A stretch of 64,000 bases of DNA, taken from assembly GCF_015476545.1 (NCBI RefSeq), contig NZ_JADMKV010000010.1, positions 1 to 64,000 of the forward strand, given 5' to 3'. Within the stretch, counting starts at the first letter, position 1; each line of letters opens with the position of its first letter. The DNA is from Methylobacter sp. BlB1. GTDB lineage: Bacteria; Pseudomonadota; Gammaproteobacteria; Methylococcales; Methylomonadaceae. Positions 49,950 through 59,721 of the stretch are shown here, piece by piece. The translations under genes and the position numbers were made by a program. The notes beneath the pieces were generated by a model that was not told the origin of the DNA, ran no database searches, and saw only the letters and a list, made by a program, of their open reading frames with translations.

Positions 49950-49979
49950 CATTATGCATTAATTGCATAATGGCTTCAA
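49950..49979 (-). promoter_or_regulatory. panD promoter with an operator-like palindrome
   Basis: On the minus strand TTGAAG (49974-49979) and CATAAT (49951-49956) are 17 bases apart. CATTATGCA (49950-49958) and TGCATAATG (49964-49972), a perfect 9-base inverted repeat with 5-base spacer, covers the -10 box and spacer. That is a repressor-like arrangement. Confidence 0.5.
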
Positions 49980-50107
49980 CTTTTTAGATATCAAAAATAA
50001 AATGACATCCAGTATTTTCCATCATTGCACAAGGCCTGCCGATTTGCGCCAAAAACAAAAAATTCGAGCAAGTACGCAGCAGTTTAAAGAAATTATCGCC
50101 TTTAACT

Positions 50108-50950
50108 TTATCTGGAAAAATAGATATTATCGATCAACCGGGTTCTGCCCAGCTTTGCCGCTGCCAGTATAACCAAATCCTTATCCTCTGCTTCCGCTTT
50201 TTTTAGATCATTGCTGCGGCATATGGAAAAATAATCCGGTTGGAAGCCGGCTTCGCGCAAAGACAGCATCGCCTGAATCTCTATATCCGCATAAGCTTGC
50301 TTGCCGAATAAAACGGCATCACGCGCCATGCATAAGGATTCATAGAGTTTAGGCGCCGCCTTTATTTCTTCCATGGATAAATAACCGTTTCTGGAACTCA
50401 TAGCCAAACCGCTGGGCTCCCGCACCGTATCTACGCCGATAATTTCCACCGGAAAATTCAGATCCCTGACCATGGTCCGTATCACGGCCAATTGCTGAAA
50501 ATCCTTTAACCCGAATAAGGCAATATCCGGCTGCACCAAATTAAATAATTTGCAGACGACTGTCGCCACGCCGTTAAAATGCCCAGGCCTGGACGCTCCG
50601 CAATGCAGTTCGGAAAGCCCCGCTACCGATACGACCGTTTTGGCATCAGGCATATACATTTCCGAAACAGGAGGCAGAAACAGCAGATCTGCGCCGACAG
50701 TCTCGAGTTTTTCCTGATCTTCCCGTTCAGTGCGCGGATACGTTTCAAAATCCTCACCCGCGCCGAATTGAGTGGGATTGACGAAAATGCTGACCACCAC
50801 GCGATCGGCTTTTTGCCGGGCCTCGCTGACCAATTTCAAGTGACCTGCATGCAGGTTGCCCATGGTCGGCACAAAGGCGATGCGCTCACCGGCCGAGCGC
50901 CAGCCAGCGATGGCTTTGCGCAGTTCAGATGCTAAAGTAACTTTCTGCAT
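50108..50950 (-). CDS. panC: Pantothenate synthetase
   Basis: Joins pantoate and beta-alanine using ATP. The 280 residues carry the nucleotide-binding VPTMGNLHAGHLKLV with the HxGH motif, RPGHFNGVATVVCKLF and the AMSSRNGYLS KMSKS-like stretch. It follows panB by 3 bases; a 192-base gap separates it from panD, which has its own promoter. Confidence 0.97.
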   Translation of the reverse strand: MQKVTLASELRKAIAGWRSAGERIAFVPTMGNLHAGHLKLVSEARQKADRVVVSIFVNPTQFGAGEDFETYPRTEREDQEKLETVGADLLFLPPVSEMYMPDAKTVVSVAGLSELHCGASRPGHFNGVATVVCKLFNLVQPDIALFGLKDFQQLAVIRTMVRDLNFPVEIIGVDTVREPSGLAMSSRNGYLSMEEIKAAPKLYESLCMARDAVLFGKQAYADIEIQAMLSLREAGFQPDYFSICRSNDLKKAEAEDKDLVILAAAKLGRTRLIDNIYFSR

Positions 50951-50953
50951 GAT

Positions 50954-51769
50954 TTAAAAACTGTGTTCGGATGCTGGAAACTGCGACTGTTTGACGGCTG
51001 AATGATAAGCGGCGATAGCCTGCCCGATATCAGCGGCATCCTGCATGAAATTCTTCGAAAATCGCGGCCGCTTGCTGACGCCGATATTGAGCATGTCATA
51101 AAGCACCAGCACCTGCCCGTCGCAGTCGATACCGGCTCCGATGCCTATGACGGGGATAGTCAGCTGAGTGCTGACGTCCTTGGCCAACTCGGCAGGTACG
51201 CATTCCAGAACCAGCAATCCCGCCCCCGCTTGTTCCAGCTGATGCGCATCGGCAATTATTTTTTCGGCCTCGAGGCGCTCTTTGCCCTGCACTTTATAAT
51301 CGCCTAATTGATTGATGGATTGCGGCAATAAACCTAAATGTCCACAAACCGGAATACCCTGATCGACCAGAAAACGGACACAGTCAATGCGCGCCCCTTC
51401 GAGCTTGACCATTTGCGCGCCGCCGGCTTGCATCAGACGGGCAGCGTTTTCGGCCGCCATAAGCGGCGTGGCATAACTCATAAAAGGCAGATCGGCGATA
51501 ACGAACGCCCGTCGCCTGACATGACTGACGCAACGGGTATGGTAAACCATGTCATCCATAGTGACCGGCAAAGTGGTAGTACGCCCCTGGATAACCATGC
51601 CCAAGGAATCCCCCACCAGCATCACATCGATACCAATACTGTCGATCAGCGTGCTGAAACTGGCATCGTAGGCAGTCAGGCAACTAATTTTTTCACCACA
51701 TCGCTTCATCGCAACCAGATCATTGATTGATAATGGCTTTACCGTGGATAACGAGGAATATTGAGTCAT
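50954..51769 (-). CDS. panB: 3-methyl-2-oxobutanoate hydroxymethyltransferase
   Basis: Makes ketopantoate from alpha-ketoisovalerate and methylene-tetrahydrofolate. The 271 residues have VGDSLGMVIQGRTTTLPVT, VKLEGA, and GHLGLLPQSINQLG with metal and ketoacid ligands. It is 1 base from folK. panB needs methylene-THF, and folK serves folate supply, so the grouping is sensible. Confidence 0.97.
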   Translation of the reverse strand: MTQYSSLSTVKPLSINDLVAMKRCGEKISCLTAYDASFSTLIDSIGIDVMLVGDSLGMVIQGRTTTLPVTMDDMVYHTRCVSHVRRRAFVIADLPFMSYATPLMAAENAARLMQAGGAQMVKLEGARIDCVRFLVDQGIPVCGHLGLLPQSINQLGDYKVQGKERLEAEKIIADAHQLEQAGAGLLVLECVPAELAKDVSTQLTIPVIGIGAGIDCDGQVLVLYDMLNIGVSKRPRFSKNFMQDAADIGQAIAAYHSAVKQSQFPASEHSF

Positions 51770-51770
51770 C

Positions 51771-52286
51771 TCAAGCCAACCGTTTCAGGCCATTTAAAGG
51801 ACAGTTTTTAACCAGCTCCGCGATATGGCCTTTGCCCGGCACCAATAGTTCCTTCGCAATTTCATACAAGGGATATAGCACAAAGGCTCGCTCGGCGATG
51901 CCTACATGCGGAACGGTCAACTCAGGCAGATCAATTTGCTGCTGGCCATAAACCAGCAAGTCCAGATCCAGCGTCCTGGCGCCCCAGCGCTCGCCTTTGC
52001 GCACTCGGCCGTGCTCATGCTCAATACGCTGCAGGTTTCTCAGCAAATCCATGGCCGACAAGACCGTAGTGATGGCCATAACAGCATTGACATAATCAGG
52101 CTGATCCTGCGGCCCCATCGGCGAACTATGGTACAGGCTCGAAAAGGCAAGCTCTTCAACACCCGCCAAGCCGGCAATTGCTGCGTGCGCCGATTGAATT
52201 TGCTCTGCCGGGTTTTCAAGGTTGCTGCCCAAGCCTATGTAAGCGATAACCTGGTCCTTGCCTGAGTTTTTCATAGCTGAACTCAT
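51771..52286 (-). CDS. folK: HPPK, 2-amino-4-hydroxy-6-hydroxymethyldihydropteridine pyrophosphokinase
   Basis: Transfers pyrophosphate to hydroxymethyl-dihydropterin in folate synthesis. The 171 residues show YIGLGSNLENPAEQI, the PMGPQDQPDYVNAVM loop and RWGARTLDLDLLVYG with the metal-binding aspartates. Between pcnB and panB on one strand. Confidence 0.96.
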   Translation of the reverse strand: MSSAMKNSGKDQVIAYIGLGSNLENPAEQIQSAHAAIAGLAGVEELAFSSLYHSSPMGPQDQPDYVNAVMAITTVLSAMDLLRNLQRIEHEHGRVRKGERWGARTLDLDLLVYGQQQIDLPELTVPHVGIAERAFVLYPLYEIAKELLVPGKGHIAELVKNCPLNGLKRLA

Positions 52287-52301
52287 TTCAAACCAAACAC
52301 T

Positions 52302-53684
52302 TTAAACACTTTTATCCTGAGCGGCAGGTTTTTTACGGTAAGTTCTTTTCCGCTTTGCCTTGCCGGTTTTAACGCCGCGCGGAGGCCGGGTCATCTTCCT
52401 TTGCTCGGTTTCGTCGGCCTCCTGATACCGGGCCCACCATGTCGGCAGCTCAGGATCGGCACCGCCGGTCTCTGCACGCAGCACCAGAAAATCATAGGCA
52501 GCCCTAAAGCGCGGGTGTGTCAGCAAACGACTGGGCTTGGAGCCGATGCGCATATTGAATTTGGGCTGCAGCGTCCAGACTTCGCGCATTGACATGGTAA
52601 TATGGCGAGGCAGGGACGTACTGCTATTCTGCCTGGAGACCACTTCATTGGCGGCTTCCTGATAGGCCATGGATTCCGCCATGCCTCTCGCTATTTTTTC
52701 CTTGGCCCGTATCGCTACCGGCTCCCATAAAAAAGCAGACCATAGAAAATAAGCCGTAACGGTTTTGCCTTCGGCAATCCTGTTATCGGAATTTTCCAGC
52801 GCCTTGACCAGGAACAATTTGGGGAAACCTTCTTCCTCGAGCGCCAGACTGCTCTCGGTATCGGGAAACAATATCTGGAACAGCCCATAATGCCTGAGCA
52901 TTTCAAAAGTCTGCAATGCGTAGCCCGACAAAAACAGCTTCAAGGCTTCATCGTAAAGCCGGGCAGCCGGTATGCCGTACAGCAACTCGGCGAGCTCATG
53001 AATGGGCTTCTCGCAAGCAGGGTCCAGATTAAAACCGAGCTTCACGGCAAAACGCACCGCCCTCAGCATGCGCACGGGGTCTTCACGAAAGCGCGTTTCA
53101 GGATCGCCGATCAGCCTGAGCGTTCCGGTCTTATGGTCGTCCATGCCGCCGGTGTAATCGACTACCGAAAAATCCTTGATGTTGTAATAGAGCGCATTGA
53201 CCGTAAAATCGCGCCGCCAGACATCTTCCTCAATCGTGCCGTAGACATTGTCGCGCAGCAGGCGCCCTTCCTTGCTAAGCACCTGCTTATCATCCTGAGC
53301 ATCTCCTGCGCCGCGGAAAGTAGCCACTTCAATAATTTCGCGGCCGAAATGCACATGCGCAAGGCGAAATCTGCGACCGATTATGCGGCAATTGCGAAAA
53401 ATCTTTCTGATCTGCTCGGGATCCGCATCCGTTACGACATCGAAATCCTTAGGCTCCCGCCCCAGCAATAAATCCCGCACACAGCCGCCGACAAGATAGG
53501 CCTGGAATCCCGACTTCTGCAACCGATATAAAACCTTCAATGCATTTTCGCTGATCTGGGACCGCGAAATATTATGTTCGGCGCGCGCATATATTCTCAC
53601 TGCTGGCGCATTTACTGCTGGTACAGCATCCGGTTCAGCTTCATTTCTGGCTGGATTAATAATTTTTTTAAAGAAGTTTAAAAT
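52302..53684 (-). CDS. pcnB: Poly(A) polymerase I, probable AUU start
   Basis: Adds 3' poly(A) tails that direct RNAs to decay. The nucleotidyltransferase core has LVGGCVRDLLLGREPKDFDVVTD, RRFRLAHVHFGREIIEVATFRG and RRDFTVNALYYN; the basic tail KTGKAKRKRTYRKKP matches the family. The first normal start is GTG at 53600, without a ribosome site. In frame upstream, AUU at 53684 has AGGGT 9 bases before it, and the extra 28 residues (NFFKKIINPARNEAE) align with the E. coli PcnB amino terminus (NFCRKVL...). E. coli pcnB is known to start at AUU. Length from AUU is 460 residues. Confidence 0.85.
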   Translation of the reverse strand: MLNFFKKIINPARNEAEPDAVPAVNAPAVRIYARAEHNISRSQISENALKVLYRLQKSGFQAYLVGGCVRDLLLGREPKDFDVVTDADPEQIRKIFRNCRIIGRRFRLAHVHFGREIIEVATFRGAGDAQDDKQVLSKEGRLLRDNVYGTIEEDVWRRDFTVNALYYNIKDFSVVDYTGGMDDHKTGTLRLIGDPETRFREDPVRMLRAVRFAVKLGFNLDPACEKPIHELAELLYGIPAARLYDEALKLFLSGYALQTFEMLRHYGLFQILFPDTESSLALEEEGFPKLFLVKALENSDNRIAEGKTVTAYFLWSAFLWEPVAIRAKEKIARGMAESMAYQEAANEVVSRQNSSTSLPRHITMSMREVWTLQPKFNMRIGSKPSRLLTHPRFRAAYDFLVLRAETGGADPELPTWWARYQEADETEQRKMTRPPRGVKTGKAKRKRTYRKKPAAQDKSV

Positions 53685-53719
53685 AGTCTTTATACCCTGT
53701 CTGTTTTCTAAAATTTAGT

Positions 53720-53741
53720 AATCATATCATTTCATATGATT
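53720..53741. repeat. Inverted repeat in the pcnB upstream region
   Basis: AATCATAT (53720-53727) and ATATGATT (53734-53741), perfect 8-base arms with 6-base spacer, about 40 bases before the AUU start of pcnB. It could be an mRNA hairpin or an operator. Confidence 0.4.
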
Positions 53742-53923
53742 CTAGCCCAATTGACAACTTTCTTTTCTTTTACATTCCCCTTTTTATTATAGTAAAATCG
53801 CAATCCTGATTTTTAATAGCAGTCTCAATCGGTTCGACATTTTGTTTTTAACGGTTTATAAAGATCAGGCAACCCTTTTTTTAACTACCTGCACAAATCA
53901 TTAACGTGCTTGACGGAATTGTT

Positions 53924-54103
53924 ATGTTCAAAAAGATTATAAATGGCTTCATTGACCAACCTTTGCTAACCAGCCTTTTTGTAACAGATTTCTTAATTCT
54001 TCTGTTCCATAAACCGCCTTTCCTGTTCTCATTGGCGATGCTGGGAGCGTTAGTCACTATGTGCATGTATTTCGGCCAAAAACTGGCTTTATTTAAAGAC
54101 TAA
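53924..54103 (+). CDS. Small two-helix membrane protein, function unknown
   Basis: A 59-residue hydrophobic protein with two likely membrane segments (about residues 15-30, LLTSLFVTDFLILLF, and 34-53). The ATG at 53924 is preferred: ACGGA stands 6 bases before it. An in-frame GTG at 53906 is possible. Its stop directly abuts the TTG start of the RDD-family gene, so the two are likely coexpressed. A TTTACA/TAAAAT pair (53769-53798, 18-base spacing) may be the promoter. Confidence 0.55.
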   Translation: MFKKIINGFIDQPLLTSLFVTDFLILLFHKPPFLFSLAMLGALVTMCMYFGQKLALFKD

Positions 54104-54574
54104 TTGTCTCGTTCGATCCGGAAAAAGCAGCTAAAACCAGATAATGGCTCATCGCCAGTACCTGGTTTTTTGCGCCGTCTGGCGGCTATTATTTATGATC
54201 TTTTTCTGCTGCTCGCCCTTTTGTTTTTCGCGACAGCACTGCTACTGCCGTTGAATGCCGGGGAGGCCTTCACTTCCCAACAATTTTTTTATCCCGTTTA
54301 TCTGCTCGTTATCAGCTTCTTTTTTTATGCCTGGTTCTGGACCCATGGAGGACAAACCTTGGGACTGCGGACATGGAAACTGAAAGTACTGACCTTCAAC
54401 GGCGAACCCATTAATTGGAAACAAGCCTTTTTGCGCTTTTTAGGCGCTATAATCTCCTGGGCCTTTTTTGGATTGGGCTTTTTATGGATTCTTATCGATA
54501 AAAACCGTCGCGGCTGGCATGACTATTTATCGAAAACCGCCTTGTTTTTTGACTCTCAAGATATGCGGCGCTAA
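54104..54574 (+). CDS. RDD-family membrane protein
   Basis: A 156-residue inner-membrane protein of the RDD family. The motif is seen in GFLRRLAAIIYDLFLLLAL, then hydrophobic helices and GGQTLGLRTWKLKVLTFNG and RRGWHDYLSKTALF at the end. RDD proteins are linked to envelope transport or ion balance; the role here is unknown. TTG at 54104 follows the previous stop without space; no strong ribosome site, so translation may be coupled. Confidence 0.8.
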   Translation: MSRSIRKKQLKPDNGSSPVPGFLRRLAAIIYDLFLLLALLFFATALLLPLNAGEAFTSQQFFYPVYLLVISFFFYAWFWTHGGQTLGLRTWKLKVLTFNGEPINWKQAFLRFLGAIISWAFFGLGFLWILIDKNRRGWHDYLSKTALFFDSQDMRR

Positions 54575-54914
54575 CTGAGGCCAATCAGATCAGGAATTGA
54601 CGTGATGGCATTATATTGGTTTATCCGACATTTTTCTTCCGACCCTAAAAACGCTTATCCAATAGATAAATCGAGCGGCAATCCGTCACCAGTGCAGATA
54701 AATTATCCGCATCCCGGACGCCTCCTGGCCCCACTGAAGACCGAAACCAACCTTTGCTACTATGGGCCGGCCCCATCAGCAGTCTTGATTCAGAGAGCAA
54801 GAAAGCCATGCTCGCCTATGCCGTATTGAGATGTAACGAATTAGTCCTGACTTTTCTCTGCACGAACCGCATAAAACGCATCAATGCAACCGCGAACCTA
54901 CTTTGCTTAAAACT
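54575..54914. other. Gap before prlC with a doubtful short reading frame
   Basis: A 340-base gap. A plus-strand frame at 54602-54829 (75 codons from GTG, ATG at 54605) has AGGA upstream, but its composition (PSPVQINYPHPGRLLAPLK) is not clearly protein-like and I know no relative. No promoter or terminator stands out. Confidence 0.25.
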
Positions 54915-56954
54915 ATGAACAATCCATTACTGCAAAACTCAGTATTACCGTTATTTTCACAAATCAAACCCGAACAGGTTGAGCCTGCCATCGATCAACT
55001 GTTGGCTGAAGCCCGAGCCGTTGTCGAACAGCATCTTCAGGCCACTGCCGAATACACTTGGGAAAATTTGGTTGAACCGATTGAAGATGCGGAAGACCGC
55101 CTGGGCAAGGCCTGGTCTCCGGTCAGCCATATGAACTCGGTCGTCAACAGCGACGCCCTGCGCGAGGCATATAACGCCTGCCTGCCCAAGCTCAGCGAAT
55201 ATTCGACTGAAATGGGTCAGAATGAAAGATTGTTTAATGCCTATCAGTTTATTGCCGCCAGCGATGCATATGCCGCGTTGGATACGGCGCAGCAAAAAAT
55301 CATCCAGAACGCGTTAAGAGACTTCAGGTTGTCCGGTATCGATCTCGATGCCGAAAAAAAGCAGCGTTATAAGGAAATCAGTCAGGAATTATCGCAGCTT
55401 GCCAGCAAGTACGAAGAAAACCTGATGGACGCAACCAATGCCTGGACCAAGCTGATCAGAGATGCAGATGATCTGGCCGGACTGCCGGAGTCCGCACTGG
55501 CGGTGGCCCGGCAGTCCGCTGAAAGCCATAATGAAGAAGGCTGGATGATCACGCTGCAGTTTCCTTCCTACAGCGCGGTCATGACTTATGCCGACAACCG
55601 GGAATTGCGCCGTGAACACTATGAAGCCTTTGCTACGCGCGCCTCGGACCAGGGACCGCATGCCGGCCTTTACGACAACGGCGAAATCATGAAAAAAACC
55701 TTGGCCTTGCGTCATGAGAAAGCGCTATTGCTGGGTTTTAACAATTATGCCGAATTGTCGCTGGCCAGGAAAATGGCCGAAAAACCCGACGACGTGATCG
55801 GCTTCCTGGAAGATCTGGCCGACCGATCCTGGCGCCAGGCACGCAAGGATTTAGTGGAATTGCGCCAGTTCGCCAAGCAGCACTACGGCATCGGTGACCT
55901 GCAGCCTTGGGATATCGGCTATTACTCGGAAAAAATGCGCCAGCACTATTACCAGCTGTCCCAGGAAGAAGTCAAAGCCTACTTCCCCATCACACGCGTC
56001 TTGCCGGGCCTGTTTGCCGTCGTTGAAAAACTTTTCGGTCTGAATATCAGCGAAATTATCGGCTTCGACAGTTGGCATCCTGATGTGCGCTTCTTCGAGA
56101 TCCACGACCAGCACGGCCAACTGCGCGGCCAGTTTTATACCGATCTGTATGCGCGTCCGAAAAAACGCGGCGGGGCCTGGATGGATGATTGCGTAAGCCG
56201 CAAGAAATCCGGCGATCGCATTCAAACGCCGGTCGCGTATTTAACCTGCAACTTTACGCCGCCTGCCGGCAATGATCCGGCGTTATTGACCCATGACGAA
56301 GTCACGACGCTGTTTCATGAATTCGGCCATGGCCTGCACCACATGCTCACGCAGGTCGATCATTTGGGCGTATCGGGCATCAACGGCGTCGAGTGGGACG
56401 CTGTCGAACTGCCCAGTCAGTTCATGGAAAACTGGTGCTGGGAAAAAGAAGCGTTGGCGCTGATCTCCGGCCATTATCAAACCGGGGAACCGCTGCCCGA
56501 AGAACTGTTCAATAAAATGCTGGCCGCCAGAAACTTCCAGTCCGGCATGATGATGGTCAGACAGCTCGAATTCAGCCTGTTCGATTTCAGAATCCACCGG
56601 GATTACGATCCTAAAAAAGGCGACCGTATTTACCAGACACTGGAACAGGTCAGAGATATGGTCGCCGTCATCAAGCCGCCCAAATTCAACCGGTTTGCGC
56701 ACAGCTTCTCGCATATTTTCGCAGGCGGTTATGCCGCCGGCTATTACAGCTATAAATGGGCCGAGGTGCTATCCAGCGACGCCTTCTCTCTGTTTGAAGA
56801 AAAAGGCATTTTTGATCAGGAAACCGGTCGCTCATTCCTGGCCAACATTCTTGAAAAAGGCGGCAGCGAAAATGCCATGGACTTGTTCGTCCGCTTCCGC
56901 GGCCGCAAACCGACCATCGATGCGTTACTGCGGCACAACGGCATAGCGGCATGA
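54915..56954 (+). CDS. prlC: Oligopeptidase A
   Basis: A cytosolic M3 zinc peptidase that degrades signal peptides and short peptides. The 679 residues hold the HEFGH zinc motif at 468-472, with the third ligand in [19 protein letters not shown]. The C-terminal [24 protein letters not shown] is typical. The ATG at 54915 is chosen over TTG at 54903. The stop overlaps the ubiD start by 4 bases. Confidence 0.96.
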   Translation: MNNPLLQNSVLPLFSQIKPEQVEPAIDQLLAEARAVVEQHLQATAEYTWENLVEPIEDAEDRLGKAWSPVSHMNSVVNSDALREAYNACLPKLSEYSTEMGQNERLFNAYQFIAASDAYAALDTAQQKIIQNALRDFRLSGIDLDAEKKQRYKEISQELSQLASKYEENLMDATNAWTKLIRDADDLAGLPESALAVARQSAESHNEEGWMITLQFPSYSAVMTYADNRELRREHYEAFATRASDQGPHAGLYDNGEIMKKTLALRHEKALLLGFNNYAELSLARKMAEKPDDVIGFLEDLADRSWRQARKDLVELRQFAKQHYGIGDLQPWDIGYYSEKMRQHYYQLSQEEVKAYFPITRVLPGLFAVVEKLFGLNISEIIGFDSWHPDVRFFEIHDQHGQLRGQFYTDLYARPKKRGGAWMDDCVSRKKSGDRIQTPVAYLTCNFTPPAGNDPALLTHDEVTTLFHEFGHGLHHMLTQVDHLGVSGINGVEWDAVELPSQFMENWCWEKEALALISGHYQTGEPLPEELFNKMLAARNFQSGMMMVRQLEFSLFDFRIHRDYDPKKGDRIYQTLEQVRDMVAVIKPPKFNRFAHSFSHIFAGGYAAGYYSYKWAEVLSSDAFSLFEEKGIFDQETGRSFLANILEKGGSENAMDLFVRFRGRKPTIDALLRHNGIAA

Positions 56955-58411
56955 AATACAGGGACCTGCGCGACTTTATCAAGCAACTGGAAAAACAGGG
57001 CGAGCTGAAGCGGATCACGATCCCTGTCGATCCCTATCTGGAAATGACCGAAATCTGCGACCGCACCTTGAAGCAAGGCGGTCCGGCGCTGCTGTTCGAA
57101 TATCCGGCAGGCTCCAACATCCCGGTCCTGGCCAACCTGTTCGGCACGCCGCGCCGCGTCGCCATGGGCATGGGAGCCGAATCGGTCGCGGAACTGCGCG
57201 GCATCGGCGAGTTGCTGGCCTATTTGAAGGAACCGGAACCGCCCAAAGGCATGAAAGACGCCATGGAAAAAATTCCGGTTTTCAAGCAGGTGCTGAATAT
57301 GGCGCCCAAGCTGGTCAAGGAGCCGCCCTGCCAGGAACTGGTGCGCGAAGGCGACGAAATCGATCTGGGCGATTATCCGATTCAAACCTGCTGGCCCGAC
57401 GATGCGGGGCCTTTGATCACCTGGCCTTTGGTCATCACCAAAGGCCCGAATAAAGAACGGCAGAATCTGGGCATTTACCGACAGCAGGTCATCGGCAAAA
57501 ACAAGGTCATCATGCGCTGGCTGGCGCATCGCGGCGGCGCTCTGGATTTCAGGGAATGGCAGCAGGCCCATCCCGGCAAGCCTTTCCCCGTTGCCGTAGC
57601 CTTGGGCGCAGACCCGGCTACGATTTTGGCCGCCGTCACGCCGATTCCCGATACATTATCCGAATATGCTTTTGCAGGCCTGCTGCGAGCCAGCAAAACA
57701 GAAGTGGCGAAATGCCTGAGCAACGACCTGCAGGTTCCGGCCAGCGCCGAAATCGTCCTAGAAGGCTTTATCTATCCGGGAGAGACGGCGCCCGAAGGCC
57801 CGTTCGGCGATCATACCGGTTATTACAATGAGGTCGATGAATTTCCTGTATTCACAATAGAACGCATCACCCAGCGTCAGGCGCCTATCTATCACAGCAC
57901 CTATACGGGCCGCCCGCCTGATGAGCCCGCCATCCTGGGCGTGGCTTTGAATGAAGTCTTCGTGCCGATCTTGCAAAAGCAGTTTCCGGAGATTGTTGAC
58001 TTTTACCTGCCGCCGGAAGGTTGCTCCTACCGCATGGCCGTGATCAGCATGAAAAAACAATATGCCGGCCATGCCAAACGCGTCATGCTCGGCACCTGGT
58101 CATTCCTGCGCCAGTTCATGTATACGAAGTTCGTCATCGTCGTCGATGACGATGTCGACGTGCGCAACTGGCAGGATGTAATCTGGGCCATGACCACGCG
58201 CATGGACCCGGCCCGAGACTTGACGATACTGGAAAATACGCCTATCGATTATCTTGACTTCGCCTCGCCGGTTTCAGGGCTAGGCTCCAAGGTCGGATTT
58301 GATGCGACCAACAAGTGGCCTGGGGAAACCAACAGGGAATGGGGCCGGCCTATCGCCATGTCCGAGGAAATCATTAAAAAAGTGGATAAGATCTGGGACT
58401 CTCTGTTTTAA
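56951..58411 (+). CDS. ubiD: 4-hydroxy-3-polyprenylbenzoate decarboxylase UbiD
   Basis: Removes the carboxyl group of polyprenyl-hydroxybenzoate in ubiquinone synthesis, using prenyl-FMN made by UbiX (encoded at 32957). The 486 residues include [32 protein letters not shown] with the catalytic arginine region, [26 protein letters not shown] with the glutamates, and [17 protein letters not shown]. Coupled to prlC by ATGA. Confidence 0.96.
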   Translation: MKYRDLRDFIKQLEKQGELKRITIPVDPYLEMTEICDRTLKQGGPALLFEYPAGSNIPVLANLFGTPRRVAMGMGAESVAELRGIGELLAYLKEPEPPKGMKDAMEKIPVFKQVLNMAPKLVKEPPCQELVREGDEIDLGDYPIQTCWPDDAGPLITWPLVITKGPNKERQNLGIYRQQVIGKNKVIMRWLAHRGGALDFREWQQAHPGKPFPVAVALGADPATILAAVTPIPDTLSEYAFAGLLRASKTEVAKCLSNDLQVPASAEIVLEGFIYPGETAPEGPFGDHTGYYNEVDEFPVFTIERITQRQAPIYHSTYTGRPPDEPAILGVALNEVFVPILQKQFPEIVDFYLPPEGCSYRMAVISMKKQYAGHAKRVMLGTWSFLRQFMYTKFVIVVDDDVDVRNWQDVIWAMTTRMDPARDLTILENTPIDYLDFASPVSGLGSKVGFDATNKWPGETNREWGRPIAMSEEIIKKVDKIWDSLF

Positions 58412-58474
58412 AGCCGTAGAACATTGGCAATCCGGCGCTCCTGAATTATGGGCGCCCGAATTGCCATGTTTTTA

Positions 58475-59707
58475 TTAGGATATGGTATCGATCCGGCTGA
58501 CGATTTCGCTGGAGGCCAGCTCCAGTCCGGATTTATAGCACTCGCTGGCTTTATCCTTATCGCCGCGTGCAGACAGCAAATCACCCAGCAACTGATAAGC
58601 CAGCACAGTCGGCTCAACACTAATGCTGTGGTTGAAATATCTTTCGGCTTTTCCCGCATCGCCGCATTTCAGGCTTAATTTACCTATGATTGACAGCAGC
58701 ACTGCATCGCCGGCATGCGAAGTGAGCCACTGTTCCGCCGTTTCAAGCTGCCTGGCAGGATCGGCCGACTGTATACTGCCAAACAGGACCAAAAGAGTCT
58801 GATCCCAGTTTGCCGATAAAGTCTTAGCCAGCTCATCTTCAACCTTGGCGCCGACACCGGCCCCGATCATCGCGGCAAAATAAATGGCCGAGACGCCATG
58901 CACGCTTTTTATATAACCCGGAATTTCCGACCAGAGCGATTCAATTTCATTGATATTGCCATTTTCGGCCGCCTGCTTTAACAGTTTGCTGAATGCTTCT
59001 GTTTCCAGCAATTTTATCTCGGCTTCCATCAGAATTTTATTATTGTGCAATGACGGAATCAGCTTTCGTATCCCTTCCCAGTCGCCGATATGCTGATAAG
59101 TCTGGTGCAGTAATTTCAGCACGCTGGCATGAGTCGGATCTATGGAGTGCAATCGAGTCAGCGTTTCCAGGGCTTGGTCAAACTGGTTTCCTGACAGGTT
59201 CAGCTCCGCTTGAGTCAAGCCGATCGCGATATCGGAACCGGGTGCCTGATCCGCAGCTTTTCTAAGGTATTCGTCTCTTTTATCAATCGCGCCGCGCGAT
59301 TGAGCGGCCTTCGCAGCTGTCAAGTAGTGCAGCAATGGCGCGCCGCTATGCGATGCGTGTTTAATCAGCACTTTTTCGGCTCTTTCCCAATTGCCTTCGG
59401 CTGAATCCACCAATCCTGCAATCAAAGCTTCCTGAGAACGGTTGAATTTAACGCTTTTTCCGCGCGCTTTGATTTGCTCGGGCAATCTGAGCAGCCATCC
59501 CAGGAATCTGAAAAACAGATAGAAGATAAAAAATCCCATGATCAGGCTGACTGCAAAAACAACCAATGAAGTCTCAACGGACCACTGGCCAATGCCAATC
59601 AGTACATAACCGGGACTTTCAAAGCTGCTCAGCCATTGATTGACTAAAAAAGCGGCCGCAATCGCAAGTAAAAAAGCCCCTAAAAAGAAAAATATGGTTT
59701 TCTTCAT
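58475..59707 (-). CDS. hemY: HemY, TPR membrane protein of the hemCDXY operon
   Basis: A 410-residue protein with two N-terminal membrane helices (about 2-24 and 42-70) and a cytoplasmic or periplasmic TPR domain (NFNRSQEALIAGLVDSAEGN, SIDPTHASVLKLLHQTYQHI, EPTVLAYQLLGDLLSARGD). It is the proteobacterial HemY, not the Gram-positive oxidase of that name; the role in haem synthesis is unproven. Last gene after hemX by 14 bases. Confidence 0.92.
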   Translation of the reverse strand: MKKTIFFFLGAFLLAIAAAFLVNQWLSSFESPGYVLIGIGQWSVETSLVVFAVSLIMGFFIFYLFFRFLGWLLRLPEQIKARGKSVKFNRSQEALIAGLVDSAEGNWERAEKVLIKHASHSGAPLLHYLTAAKAAQSRGAIDKRDEYLRKAADQAPGSDIAIGLTQAELNLSGNQFDQALETLTRLHSIDPTHASVLKLLHQTYQHIGDWEGIRKLIPSLHNNKILMEAEIKLLETEAFSKLLKQAAENGNINEIESLWSEIPGYIKSVHGVSAIYFAAMIGAGVGAKVEDELAKTLSANWDQTLLVLFGSIQSADPARQLETAEQWLTSHAGDAVLLSIIGKLSLKCGDAGKAERYFNHSISVEPTVLAYQLLGDLLSARGDKDKASECYKSGLELASSEIVSRIDTIS

Positions 59708-59721
59708 CGCAGACTCTCTTG

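Noticed and set aside
56816-57571. Minus-strand open frame of 251 codons over ubiD
   Set aside because: Antisense shadow of ubiD and the prlC end; no family features.
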